NCBI GenBank assembly: GCA_002839805.1
Contig: PGYT01000021.1
Span: 1 to 40,666 of the forward strand
Source of the DNA: Ignavibacteriae bacterium HGW-Ignavibacteriae-2
Lineage (GTDB): Bacteria; Bacteroidota; Ignavibacteria; Ignavibacteriales; Melioribacteraceae
Direction of reading: 5' to 3'
Length of the DNA stretch: 40,666 nt
Part shown: one piece after another, positions 7,839-15,656 of the stretch
Layout: each line of letters starts with the position of its first letter
How positions within the stretch are numbered: the first letter of the stretch is position 1
Position numbers and translations under genes: made by a program
The notes under the pieces: model-generated
What the model was told of the DNA's origin: nothing
The model's input: the letters and a program-made list of their open reading frames with translations, nothing else
The model's database searches: none

Positions 7839-9530
7839 TTAATTGGCTTTAAAGCCGTTTTCCAATAAATTTTTCTTTGCTTCATCTAAAGTAACTTCCT
7901 TTAACTTCATTTCGCATAAAGGACATCTTCCCGCTTCATCCGAAATTACATTCCAATCCATAGGATCCTGAAAAACTTTACCATCTTTATTAATATCTAA
8001 AGCTTTCAAATCAATTAAACCTTCTCTTACAATTGATTGGGGTTCTACAATATTTTTTGAATCACTTAATTCCTTTTTTGATTCTTGTTTGGAGTGGTCG
8101 TGTATCTCATCAGTTTTAGTTTCTTTTGTTGAGATACTGAATTTATTATTTTCTGCATTGTCCTTTGTATTAAAATTGTCCCGTGATTCTGTAAACTGAC
8201 TAACTGCCGCTTTTAGATTACTCTCCGAATCGATTAAGAACTGCGCAGAAGTTACAATTTTTATTCCTTCGCTCAATCCCTCGAGTACCTGATAATATCC
8301 ATCAGAATAATCGCCAAGTGTTACATTTTGCGGCTTAAATTTTCCTTGACCGAGCGAAATAATTACTATATCTTTTCTGCCGCTCCTAATTACTGCGTTT
8401 TCGGGCACAACTAAAGTTTTTCCCAAATCCCTGCCTTTAATTGTAACGCTGGCAAGCATTGATGGTTTAAATAAATTATTAGTATTATTTATGTTTATCC
8501 TTATTTTCGCAGTTCTTGTTTTAGCATCAAGAGTGGGATAAATAAAATCGACTTTACCGTTGAATATTTTTCCGGGCAGAAAATTAAATCTTATTTCAGC
8601 CTGCGCACCAATAATAACTTTTGAAAGTTCGTATTCATAAATATCAGCTGTTAGCCACAAAGAATTTAAATTTGAAAACTGAATAAGCGGCATTCCCGGC
8701 ATAACTTTTTGTCCCTCCAAAATATTTTTGGAGATAACCGTACCGCTTTTTGGCGCGTATAATGTAATATATGTTTTCACTTCTTTCTGTGACTGCAGTA
8801 ATTGTATATCGGTCTCAGACATTTCGAGAAGTTGAAGCTTTCGAACTGAATTTTTCACTAATTGATCACCGCTCTTCAGTATATCTTTAATATCAGTATT
8901 ACCTGTGGTTGTTTGATATGATAATGCGGTTAGTAATTCCTGCTGTGCAGTAACAAGTTCTGGTGAATAAATTTCCATAAGTTTATCGCCGGACTTAACT
9001 TTCTGACCGATATAATTTATATACAATTTATTTACCCATCCATTTACTCTTGTTGTTACAATATAATCTTCAATTTCGTTTGTGGTTAATATTCCATTAG
9101 TAACTATTACATTTGATAATCTTTTACTCATTACAGGTTCAGTTTTTACATTCATATTCTGAACCACAACCGGGTCTATTGAAATTACTCCCTCGCTAGC
9201 TGTTTCATCACTATATACAGGTATATAATCCATGCCCATTTCATCTTTTCTTGGATAATCCGAAATTATATTAGGGTCCATAGGTGAACGGTAAAACAGT
9301 ATTTTTCTTTCCTCTTTATTCCCGTTTTTTATGGGTGTTAATTTCATTTCGCAAATAGGACAGTTGCCCGGCTCATCCGAAATAATTTCCGGATGCATTC
9401 CACATGAGTACAACTGTTTTTCGGTTGATGAGGATTGCTCTACAGGAGTCGGGTTAAAAAATAGGAAATAACCCCCAGCAATTAAACCAAAGGCAATAAT
9501 TATCAGAATTATTATATTTTTACTTTTCAT
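7839..9530 (-). CDS. cusB: CusB-type periplasmic adaptor with three metal-binding modules
   Basis: A 563-residue membrane fusion protein linking the RND pump to the outer-membrane channel. An N-terminal anchor or signal helix (about residues 4-25) is followed by a first heavy-metal-binding domain (YSCGMHP...CPICEMKL, 41-64) and a second degenerate one without the CxxC (YRSPMDP...MGMDYIPVY, 80-106). Then come the barrel-sandwich, alpha-hairpin and beta-barrel parts of the adaptor (about 130-440) and a Lys/Glu/Ser-rich linker. A C-terminal module (about 500-563) has the EF-hand-like DINKDGKVFQD and CPLCEMKL. The C-terminal extension makes it longer than E. coli CusB (about 400 residues) and copies the module of the last operon gene. 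GGAG precedes the start; 17 bases separate it from the TolC-type gene. Confidence 0.93.
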   Translation of the reverse strand: MKSKNIIILIIIAFGLIAGGYFLFFNPTPVEQSSSTEKQLYSCGMHPEIISDEPGNCPICEMKLTPIKNGNKEERKILFYRSPMDPNIISDYPRKDEMGMDYIPVYSDETASEGVISIDPVVVQNMNVKTEPVMSKRLSNVIVTNGILTTNEIEDYIVTTRVNGWVNKLYINYIGQKVKSGDKLMEIYSPELVTAQQELLTALSYQTTTGNTDIKDILKSGDQLVKNSVRKLQLLEMSETDIQLLQSQKEVKTYITLYAPKSGTVISKNILEGQKVMPGMPLIQFSNLNSLWLTADIYEYELSKVIIGAQAEIRFNFLPGKIFNGKVDFIYPTLDAKTRTAKIRININNTNNLFKPSMLASVTIKGRDLGKTLVVPENAVIRSGRKDIVIISLGQGKFKPQNVTLGDYSDGYYQVLEGLSEGIKIVTSAQFLIDSESNLKAAVSQFTESRDNFNTKDNAENNKFSISTKETKTDEIHDHSKQESKKELSDSKNIVEPQSIVREGLIDLKALDINKDGKVFQDPMDWNVISDEAGRCPLCEMKLKEVTLDEAKKNLLENGFKAN

Positions 9531-9547
9531 CTGTAAAACTCCGGAGA

Positions 9548-10822
9548 TTAATAATTGTTTTTTCTTTCGCCAGTAAGAAATTCCAGCTGAGATAATTCTT
9601 TGAAGTACATTGTTCGAATGTTGTATAGTGTAGTCTCAATTTCGTAAAGTTTATTTTGAGCGTCCAAAACATTTATAAAATCTATATCGCCAACTTGGTA
9701 GCTGGTAAGTGAAATGTTTAATGACTGTTCAGCCTGCGGTAATAAACCCTCGGTAATTAATTTTTCGCGTTCTTTTAAGGATTGTAGATTGTTAATTGCC
9801 ACACCGAAATTTTTGTTCAGCATTTGTAGCGCGCTCTCGTACTGATCAGCATACATTTTCTGCATCAGCCGGCTTTCTTCAACTTTTGCGGATTTTTTTC
9901 CACCGTAATCGATAGGCAAATTTATTCCCACCATAAATGAAAGGAAATCGTTCGCTGGCATATTGGAGTTTTTTAATTGATCTCTTTGGGTATATTGAAT
10001 GGAAAAATTAAAGTTTGGATAAAAATCATATTCGGCTAAATGCTCCATTAGTTTTGATTTTTCTTCCGCAAGTCTTAATCCTTTAAGAAAGGGTCTGTTT
10101 AATTTTGATGTTTCGTTAAGCGTATTAAAGGTAATATTTTCTTCAGGTATTTCCGGAACAACTGAAGTTGAAATATTTTCATCAATATTTCTAAGCATGT
10201 AATTATTTAAACCGGCAACATTTGATTTTTCTTTCCCTCTCAAATCTGCAAGTTTATCTTTTATTCTCGTCAACTCCAGTTCTATTTGAATTAAATTTTG
10301 CTGACTCGCTTTTGATACGGAGTATTTAATTCGCACTACTTCGGCAATTTTTTCAAGTATTGTTTTGTTTTCTTCAGCAATTCTTATTGATTCCCTGATA
10401 AATCGTAAATCATAATACATTTTGCTTATGTCGTTAACAATTTCGTTGGTTGCGTCGTCAATTTCCTGCTGATTTATCCCAACATCCTTGCTTTGAACAT
10501 CCACGGCAGCGCTTAATTTGCCCGGGAAAGGTACAGATTGACTAATTCCCAGTATTTTACCAGACATAGGCTCTTCATCAAACTCAAACGAGTTTATCGG
10601 CAGACTCATAAGACCGAATGTTAACATCGGATCGGAAAGATTAGAAACTTGGGCTATTTTTGATTCAGAAATATTTTGTTTGTAACGCAATGCCCGCAGT
10701 TTTGGACTGACGTCTATCGATTTCGTTATTATTTTGTTTAATACCGAATCAATCACCTGCGAATTTATATTTAAACTGCTGAGTATTAACAGGAGTAAGA
10801 TCAGTACGGAATTTTTTTTCAT
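9548..10822 (-). CDS. TolC/CusC-type outer-membrane efflux protein
   Basis: The outer-membrane channel of the tripartite pump, about 424 residues. The chosen start reads MKKNSVLILLLLILSSLNINSQ, a clear signal peptide, with AAAGGA 7 bases upstream. An in-frame ATG six codons earlier (10840) has no ribosome site and overlaps the preceding small gene, so it is less likely. The mature protein has long alpha-helical heptad-like stretches and two outer-membrane efflux repeats (about residues 30-215 and 235-420), with SVPFPGKL and GINLPIDYGGKKSAKVEE as typical turns of this family. The ribosome site overlaps the stop codon of the upstream 34-residue gene, suggesting translational coupling. Confidence 0.92.
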   Translation of the reverse strand: MKKNSVLILLLLILSSLNINSQVIDSVLNKIITKSIDVSPKLRALRYKQNISESKIAQVSNLSDPMLTFGLMSLPINSFEFDEEPMSGKILGISQSVPFPGKLSAAVDVQSKDVGINQQEIDDATNEIVNDISKMYYDLRFIRESIRIAEENKTILEKIAEVVRIKYSVSKASQQNLIQIELELTRIKDKLADLRGKEKSNVAGLNNYMLRNIDENISTSVVPEIPEENITFNTLNETSKLNRPFLKGLRLAEEKSKLMEHLAEYDFYPNFNFSIQYTQRDQLKNSNMPANDFLSFMVGINLPIDYGGKKSAKVEESRLMQKMYADQYESALQMLNKNFGVAINNLQSLKEREKLITEGLLPQAEQSLNISLTSYQVGDIDFINVLDAQNKLYEIETTLYNIRTMYFKELSQLEFLTGERKNNY

Positions 10823-10832
10823 AAACAATCCT

Positions 10833-10937
10833 TTAATCATTTTTTTTCTTTTGAACCTTATTAAATAATATTATTGTAATCGCCGTTATAATTATATAAA
10901 TGACAAAATAAATTATATGTAATGTAGAATCATTCAT
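10833..10937 (-). CDS. 34-residue single-span membrane peptide, first gene of the efflux operon
   Basis: Too short for routine gene calling. It reads MNDSTLHIIYFVIYIIITA, continues ITIILFNKVQKKKND, then stops with TAA. One hydrophobic helix (about residues 6-26) is followed by a Lys-rich tail, predicting N-out/C-in insertion in the inner membrane. Support comes from a strong AGGAG placed 5 bases before the ATG, the absence of space for another leader, and overlap of its stop with the ribosome site of the TolC-type gene (start 10 bases later). Possible roles are a small subunit or stabiliser of the pump, or a coupling leader. I do not recognise the family. Confidence 0.65.
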   Translation of the reverse strand: MNDSTLHIIYFVIYIIITAITIILFNKVQKKKND

Positions 10938-10958
10938 TTTTACTCCTATAAATTATAA

Positions 10959-10973
10959 CCAAACTACATGCCA
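10959..10973 (-). promoter_or_regulatory. Candidate sigma-54 promoter of the efflux operon
   Basis: On the minus strand TGGCATGTAGTTTGG fits the -24/-12 pattern TGGCAYG-N4-TTGC except that the last C of the -12 element is G, a weakness at a normally invariant base. The predicted start would be near 10947, which leaves only a 10-base leader beginning at the AGGAG of the small membrane gene. A TATAAT follows at once (10957-10952) without a recognisable -35, so an activator-dependent sigma-70-type promoter is the alternative. The sigma-54 activator encoded next door favours the first reading. Confidence 0.45.
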
Positions 10974-11022
10974 CGATTATTCCTCATTTTTAAGTCAAAA
11001 ACGAGCTTCTATTTGTGCGATG

Positions 11023-11049
11023 TTTTAAATATTTTAAATATTTTAAAAG
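11023..11049. repeat. Three 9-bp AT-rich direct repeats upstream of the efflux promoter
   Basis: TTTTAAATA occurs at 11023 and 11032 and as TTTTAAAAG at 11041. The block lies about 75-100 bases upstream of the predicted efflux-operon start, the distance at which sigma-54 activators usually bind, and it has partial dyad symmetry. It could equally be plain AT-rich sequence. The rest of the 10974-11297 gap holds only an imperfect inverted repeat (ACGACA near 11230 with TGTCGT near 11261) and no gene that I can support. Confidence 0.3.
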
Positions 11050-11297
11050 AATTGTAGGTGTTGAGGATAAATAATGTTAATCCGTGAGTTTGTTGTTTCT
11101 GTAAAATTTCTAAAAATCAGCTATAAGGTTCTTGTGGAGGTAATTCTGAATGATTTTGAATTTACAGACTGAAAATTTAAATACAAGGAATTAAATTGAT
11201 TTCTTATATAGTTCTACGATAACGACACTGCAACTAGCCTGGCATCAGAACAAGACTGTCGTATAATTAAACAATACCCATTTTTTTAACAGACGGT

Positions 11298-11368
11298 GCA
11301 TAACTTACACTGTACGCGCAGGCTGCAATAACATGCCCGCCATTTTGGTCGCCTGCTATGTGTTATCT
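11298..11368 (-). other. attC-like imperfect palindrome at the 3' end of the DHFR-like gene
   Basis: In the direction of the adjacent gene the element begins AGATAAC (11368-11362) and ends GTTATGC (11304-11298), inverted outer boxes resembling R'' and R' of integron attC sites. GTTATGC differs from GTTRRRY at one position. Inner boxes GCAGGC (11356-11351) and GCCTGC (11324-11319) are also inverted. The 71-base length is in the attC range, and the gene's stop codon lies inside the element, as is usual for cassettes. No integron integrase is in the window. The fold and the boxes are read directly; calling it a recombination site is an inference. Confidence 0.45.
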
Positions 11369-12012
11369 GTTTTATTTAAAATTAAATGCATTGCCTTATC
11401 ACTTGAAATATGTTTAATACACTTATATCCCAATGATGTGAGATCCAAATTCGAATAAAGATTTTCACCACTCCCTAAAATTATCGGCGATACAACTAAA
11501 TGTAATTCATCTATTAATTTAGCCTTAAGATATTGACGAATCGTATTAACACCTCCGCCAAGTCTTACATCTTTGCCATTTGCTGAATCAAATGCTTTTT
11601 CAAGAGCTGCATTAATCCCATCCGTTACAAAGTGAAAAGTGGTACCACCTTCCATCTCAATAGATTCACGCTTATGATGAGTTAAGATAAAGACAGGAAC
11701 ATGATATGGCGGGTTTTCTCCCCACCATCCTTTCCAATTAACATTAGGTTCGCCACGATATGGACTAAACATATTTCGACCTAAAATCCAGGCGCCAATA
11801 TTTTTAAAGCCATTTTCGGCAAATTCATTATCAACTCCTGATGTGCCTTCACTCTTTCCTAATACCTTTTGTTGAAAAGTTTTTGTGGGGAAAAACCATT
11901 GGTGAAGTTCTCCACCACGGACCCCTAAAGGATTCTCCAAGTTTTGAAGTGGTCCTGCGCCAAATCCATCAACTGATATTGTAAAACTTTCAACACGTAA
12001 TTTTTGCATCAT
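11356..12012 (-). CDS. RibD C-terminal/DHFR-like reductase (YyaP-type)
   Basis: A 218-residue cytoplasmic protein of the dihydrofolate reductase-like RibD_C family, expected to use NADPH; the physiological substrate is unknown. Features are FTISVDGFGAGP near the N terminus, ILGRNMF (about 96-102), the glycine-rich nucleotide-binding stretch DVRLGGGVNTIRQYL (about 147-161) and DELHLVVSPIILGSGENLY (about 168-186). AAAGGA precedes the ATG. The gene starts 14 bases after the stop of the sigma-54 activator gene and ends inside an attC-like palindrome. The junction with the activator gene contains GTTAGGT, so the gene may be an inserted cassette rather than a true functional partner of the two-component pair. 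Confidence 0.85.
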   Translation of the reverse strand: MMQKLRVESFTISVDGFGAGPLQNLENPLGVRGGELHQWFFPTKTFQQKVLGKSEGTSGVDNEFAENGFKNIGAWILGRNMFSPYRGEPNVNWKGWWGENPPYHVPVFILTHHKRESIEMEGGTTFHFVTDGINAALEKAFDSANGKDVRLGGGVNTIRQYLKAKLIDELHLVVSPIILGSGENLYSNLDLTSLGYKCIKHISSDKAMHLILNKTDNT

Positions 12013-12026
12013 TAAGTCCTTTCAAT

Positions 12027-13376
12027 TTAGTTAACACCTAACTTGTAATTATCAATTTTGCTGTACAAAGTTGGTAATGAAATACCAAGTATTTTTGCGG
12101 CTTTTGGCTTATCCCAATTTACTCCTTTCAGTACCCGTTCGATATGGATTTTTTCGATATCGTTAAGTGAGTAGTTTAAATAATTATCGAATTCATAAGG
12201 GTGTGATTCAACTTTGGGAAGTAAAATGTTTTCCTTCTCAAGCACATCACCTTTGGATAAAACTACCCCCTGCATAAGTGCGTTTTCCAATTCACGTACA
12301 TTTCCAATCCATTCGTGTTTTTCTAAAATATTTATTACATCATCCGGGATTTTCGAAACCGACTTATGCAGCTCTTTATTAATTTTATTAAGGAAATGAT
12401 AAACCAGAGGTTGAATATCATCGCGTCTGTCTCTTAAAGGCGGAAGATTTACAGAAACTACATTTAATCTGTAATAAAGGTCTTCCCTAAATTTTCCATC
12501 ATTCACCAATTTTACAAGATTTTTATTTGTAGCAGCGATTATACGAGCTTCCATTTTAATCATTGATTCGCCGCCTACTCTTTCAAATTCTTTTTCCTGC
12601 AAAACTCTCAATAATTTTATTTGCAGATTTGAGGAGATTTCCGAAATTTCATCGAGAAAAATAGTTCCGTCCCCTGCCAATTCAAATTTGCCCTTCTTAT
12701 CTTTAATTGATCCAGTAAACGCCCCTTTTACATGACCGAAAAGTTCGCTTTCCAACAATGTTTCGGTTAAAGCCGTACAATTGACAGGTATAAATGGTGA
12801 ATTTTTTGTAATTCCACTGTAATGAATTGCTCTGGCCACCAATTCTTTTCCCGTTCCGCTTTCACCCTGCAGCAAAACCGTAACTCTGTTGGATGATACC
12901 TGACCAATTTTTTTGTAGATATCTTTCATTACAGTGGTTTTGCCAATAATTACATTTTTTAACTCATACGATTCCGCGTTGCTTCCAACAATGGCGTCAA
13001 GTTTATCGCTGAGTGTTTTATTTTCAAGAGCACGTTTAATTGTCAATTTCAGTTTTTCAATTTCCAGCGGTTTTTCAATAAAATCGTAAGCTCCCTGCTG
13101 CATTGCTTCAATAGTTGTTTGCATATCGTCGAAAGCAGTGATAATTATAAAATGAATGTTTGGGTCAAGTTGTTTTGTTTTTTTCAGTACCTCAATACCT
13201 GTAAATCCGGGCATCCGATAGTCACTAATCACAAGATCCGGTAATAAATTTGAAATTAGTTCCCATCCTTTTACCCCGTCTTCTGCTGAATAAACATCAA
13301 ATTTTTGCCTTTTAAGATAGTTTGACAAAGTTTCACGGATTGATTGATCATCGTCAATTACAACAATTTTTTCCAT
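12027..13376 (-). CDS. Sigma-54-dependent response regulator (NtrC/ZraR type)
   Basis: A 449-residue activator with a receiver domain (about 1-118, phosphorylated D52 in LVISDYRMPG), an AAA+ domain (about 145-380) and a Fis-type helix-turn-helix (about 412-445, KPKAAKILGISLPTLYSKI). GESGTGKE is Walker A and GTIFLDEI is Walker B. The sigma-54 contact loop reads GAFTGS instead of GAFTGA, a conservative change. It is co-transcribed with the histidine kinase (8-base gap). ZraSR/HydHG systems of this architecture respond to metals, and the copper/silver efflux operon follows downstream with a sigma-54-like promoter, so it is the probable target. The last codons (AAG TTA GGT GTT AAC TAA) contain a GTTRRRY motif, so the native C terminus may have been altered by an insertion. 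Confidence 0.93.
   Translation of the reverse strand: MEKIVVIDDDQSIRETLSNYLKRQKFDVYSAEDGVKGWELISNLLPDLVISDYRMPGFTGIEVLKKTKQLDPNIHFIIITAFDDMQTTIEAMQQGAYDFIEKPLEIEKLKLTIKRALENKTLSDKLDAIVGSNAESYELKNVIIGKTTVMKDIYKKIGQVSSNRVTVLLQGESGTGKELVARAIHYSGITKNSPFIPVNCTALTETLLESELFGHVKGAFTGSIKDKKGKFELAGDGTIFLDEISEISSNLQIKLLRVLQEKEFERVGGESMIKMEARIIAATNKNLVKLVNDGKFREDLYYRLNVVSVNLPPLRDRRDDIQPLVYHFLNKINKELHKSVSKIPDDVINILEKHEWIGNVRELENALMQGVVLSKGDVLEKENILLPKVESHPYEFDNYLNYSLNDIEKIHIERVLKGVNWDKPKAAKILGISLPTLYSKIDNYKLGVN
12036..12042 (-). other. GTTAGGT motif at the junction of activator and DHFR-like genes
   Basis: The minus-strand heptamer GTTAGGT matches the integron core site GTTRRRY fully and lies in the last codons of the sigma-54 activator gene. 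Together with GTTATGC at 11304-11298 it brackets a segment of about 738 bases holding only the DHFR-like gene. Joining the two halves after removal would leave the activator frame ending in AAG TTA TGC ACC GTC TGT TAA. A chance match of a 7-base degenerate motif is possible. Confidence 0.3.
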
Positions 13377-13384
13377 TTTTTTCT

Positions 13385-15487
13385 CTACTCCAAAGGGAGA
13401 TAAATTTCGAATATTGTTTTTCCTAAATCTGAAGCTTTAAGAGTAATTCTACCCCTGTGCTGTTCAATAATTTTTTGAACTACCGCTAATCCTAATCCTG
13501 TTCCCGATGATTTGGTTGTATAAAATGGTTCGAATATTTTTTCATGTAAATCATACGGAATCCCGTTACCATCATCTGTAAATCTAAGTATAAGATTTTT
13601 TAATTCAGTTTTTGATTCAATTGTTAAAAGACCGTTTTCTTTTGCAGATTCAAATGAATTTTCAATAATATTCAGGAATACCTGAAATAATTTTTCCCTA
13701 TCGGCCAAAATTTTTTGATTACCGACATTAACATTTATGTTAAATCTCTTATCTACAAACTGAAGTTCTGTCTGAGCTAACAAATCATAGAAAAGATCTT
13801 TTATGTCGAACCATTTTTTATCCAATTCCACCTGCCGCGCAAATTGTAATACTTGTTTAACAAGGTTGTTAAGACGGTTAATTTCCTTGTTAATTATTCC
13901 CATCGAGTACTTGTCCTCATCTGTTAGATCGATACTTTCGGCTAAAATATCAGAGTTCATTTTAATAGAAGTAAGAGGAGTTTTAATTTCATGGGCAAGA
14001 ACTGCCGCCATTTTCCCTAGTGCTGCCAACTTTTCGGATTTAGCAAGCTGATTTTCTAAAATTTTAATATGTGTTATATCCACCGCAATTAATAAATTGC
14101 CTGCTGCCTGGTCCGTGTCGAAATAAAATGGTGATATTGTTAATAATAAAAATTTTGCACCATTTCCTGTCGATATTTTTACTTCTTCTTCGAAATTAAC
14201 CGATCCATTATATTTAGCAAGGGATGTGGATAATTCGTTTAGTGAATTTTCATGTTTAGTAATTTCATAAATATTATTTTTTAATAATTTTTCTTTGCTG
14301 CTTTTATACAAAAAAGCAAACTGAGTGTTGAGTTCCAATATATTTCCCAATACATCGAATGCACAAATTGATGCGTTCGATTTTTCAAATGCGTTGATTA
14401 GTAGTGAAATTCTATGCTGCTTTTCTTTCAACTCAAAGGTATCCTTTCTTAAAGTATCCGACATTTCATTAAAAGTTTCGGCTAGTAAACCTATTTCATC
14501 ATTCGAATTAATATCCACCTTTAACCCATAATTACCTTTTTGAATTTGCGAAGTAATTTCTGTCAACTTATTAATTGGATTGGCGATTATCCTTGAAATA
14601 ATAAAAGCCATAACTCCAGCTACAAGAATCCCGCCGGCAATGCTTATAATAAAATATTTTTGCCACTCTTCGCTGGTTTGTATATCAAAGAGAATTCTTC
14701 CTAAAGGGATTTGAATAAGCAGTATAACTACAGGAACAACTATTAGCGCCGCAAAAAATAATTTTTTATTTAATGAGAATGTTTGAATTTTGGAGACCGC
14801 TGCAGGGAACATATTAAATTTTGATATCGCAACTGTGGTCGTAAGAATAGCTCCGATAAAAAATGCGAGCGGGCTGATTTCAACCAAATAATAGAATCCG
14901 AGTATCCATGGCAGATATAATCCAAAAACAAAAGCCGTTATGTTTGTAACAATTAATCCTAATAATATTGTAAGCATTTGTGTTTTATATTCTTTAAAAT
15001 CCGGCGATACAATTTTTTTTGTAAGAAGATAAATACTTAAACAGAGTAGAATTATATACCAAATCAAATAAATTGAATAATAACTGCTGTAATGTGCCTC
15101 AAAATGATGTTGATGCGCGTGTGATTCCTCAATTAGATAACCAAGCCAGATTGCGGCCAAAATTATTATCGAAGGAATAAGAAGAAATAATTTTAATCCT
15201 AAACCCATCTGTTTCTTATTGGGATAATAGTATGTGAAGAAAGTTAAGACAAGTATTATTAATAATAAAAAAGAATGGCAGGATTGGTCCAATATAGTTA
15301 CATCACCCATCTGCATGAAAACAAAATGAACCGCGTGTGAGACCAGGTATCCTATAATCAGCGCAAGAGCAAGTATATAAAGTTTCCTATCTATTCCCCT
15401 TATGCTTCGGGAATAAATAATAAAAATTAATCCTATAGCGGAGATAATTGTAGCGGCGAGAAAAATAATGTTAAATACTGGTATCAT
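13385..15487 (-). CDS. Membrane sensor histidine kinase with His-rich loop
   Basis: A 700-residue kinase with about 7-8 N-terminal transmembrane segments (1-235), a further pair (about 245-265 and 283-303), HAMP (about 300-350), a PAS domain (about 365-480), HisKA (LAHEIKTPLTSIKMN, about 500) and an HATPase domain (N-box NIIENSFESA, G boxes DDGNGI and GTGLGL). The loop after the fourth N-terminal hydrophobic segment reads SHAHQHHFEAH (122-132), five histidines that could bind metal outside the membrane. H51, H54, C70 and H71 lie near other helix ends. It phosphorylates the adjacent sigma-54 activator. Sensing of copper, silver or another metal is inferred from the loop and from the efflux operon downstream. 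Confidence 0.92.
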   Translation of the reverse strand: MIPVFNIIFLAATIISAIGLIFIIYSRSIRGIDRKLYILALALIIGYLVSHAVHFVFMQMGDVTILDQSCHSFLLLIILVLTFFTYYYPNKKQMGLGLKLFLLIPSIIILAAIWLGYLIEESHAHQHHFEAHYSSYYSIYLIWYIILLCLSIYLLTKKIVSPDFKEYKTQMLTILLGLIVTNITAFVFGLYLPWILGFYYLVEISPLAFFIGAILTTTVAISKFNMFPAAVSKIQTFSLNKKLFFAALIVVPVVILLIQIPLGRILFDIQTSEEWQKYFIISIAGGILVAGVMAFIISRIIANPINKLTEITSQIQKGNYGLKVDINSNDEIGLLAETFNEMSDTLRKDTFELKEKQHRISLLINAFEKSNASICAFDVLGNILELNTQFAFLYKSSKEKLLKNNIYEITKHENSLNELSTSLAKYNGSVNFEEEVKISTGNGAKFLLLTISPFYFDTDQAAGNLLIAVDITHIKILENQLAKSEKLAALGKMAAVLAHEIKTPLTSIKMNSDILAESIDLTDEDKYSMGIINKEINRLNNLVKQVLQFARQVELDKKWFDIKDLFYDLLAQTELQFVDKRFNINVNVGNQKILADREKLFQVFLNIIENSFESAKENGLLTIESKTELKNLILRFTDDGNGIPYDLHEKIFEPFYTTKSSGTGLGLAVVQKIIEQHRGRITLKASDLGKTIFEIYLPLE

Positions 15488-15656
15488 ATTCTAGGTTCTA
15501 AATTAATTTCTTATTGTCAGACCGATAAATATATTTAGTTAATTCCGGGACAATTTAATCGACTAAAGATGATTTTACACAAAAAATATTTTAATTTAAT
15601 AAACAATATCAGATCCCCAGAGATAATCGTAGGTTTATAATAAACTTACAGAAAGT

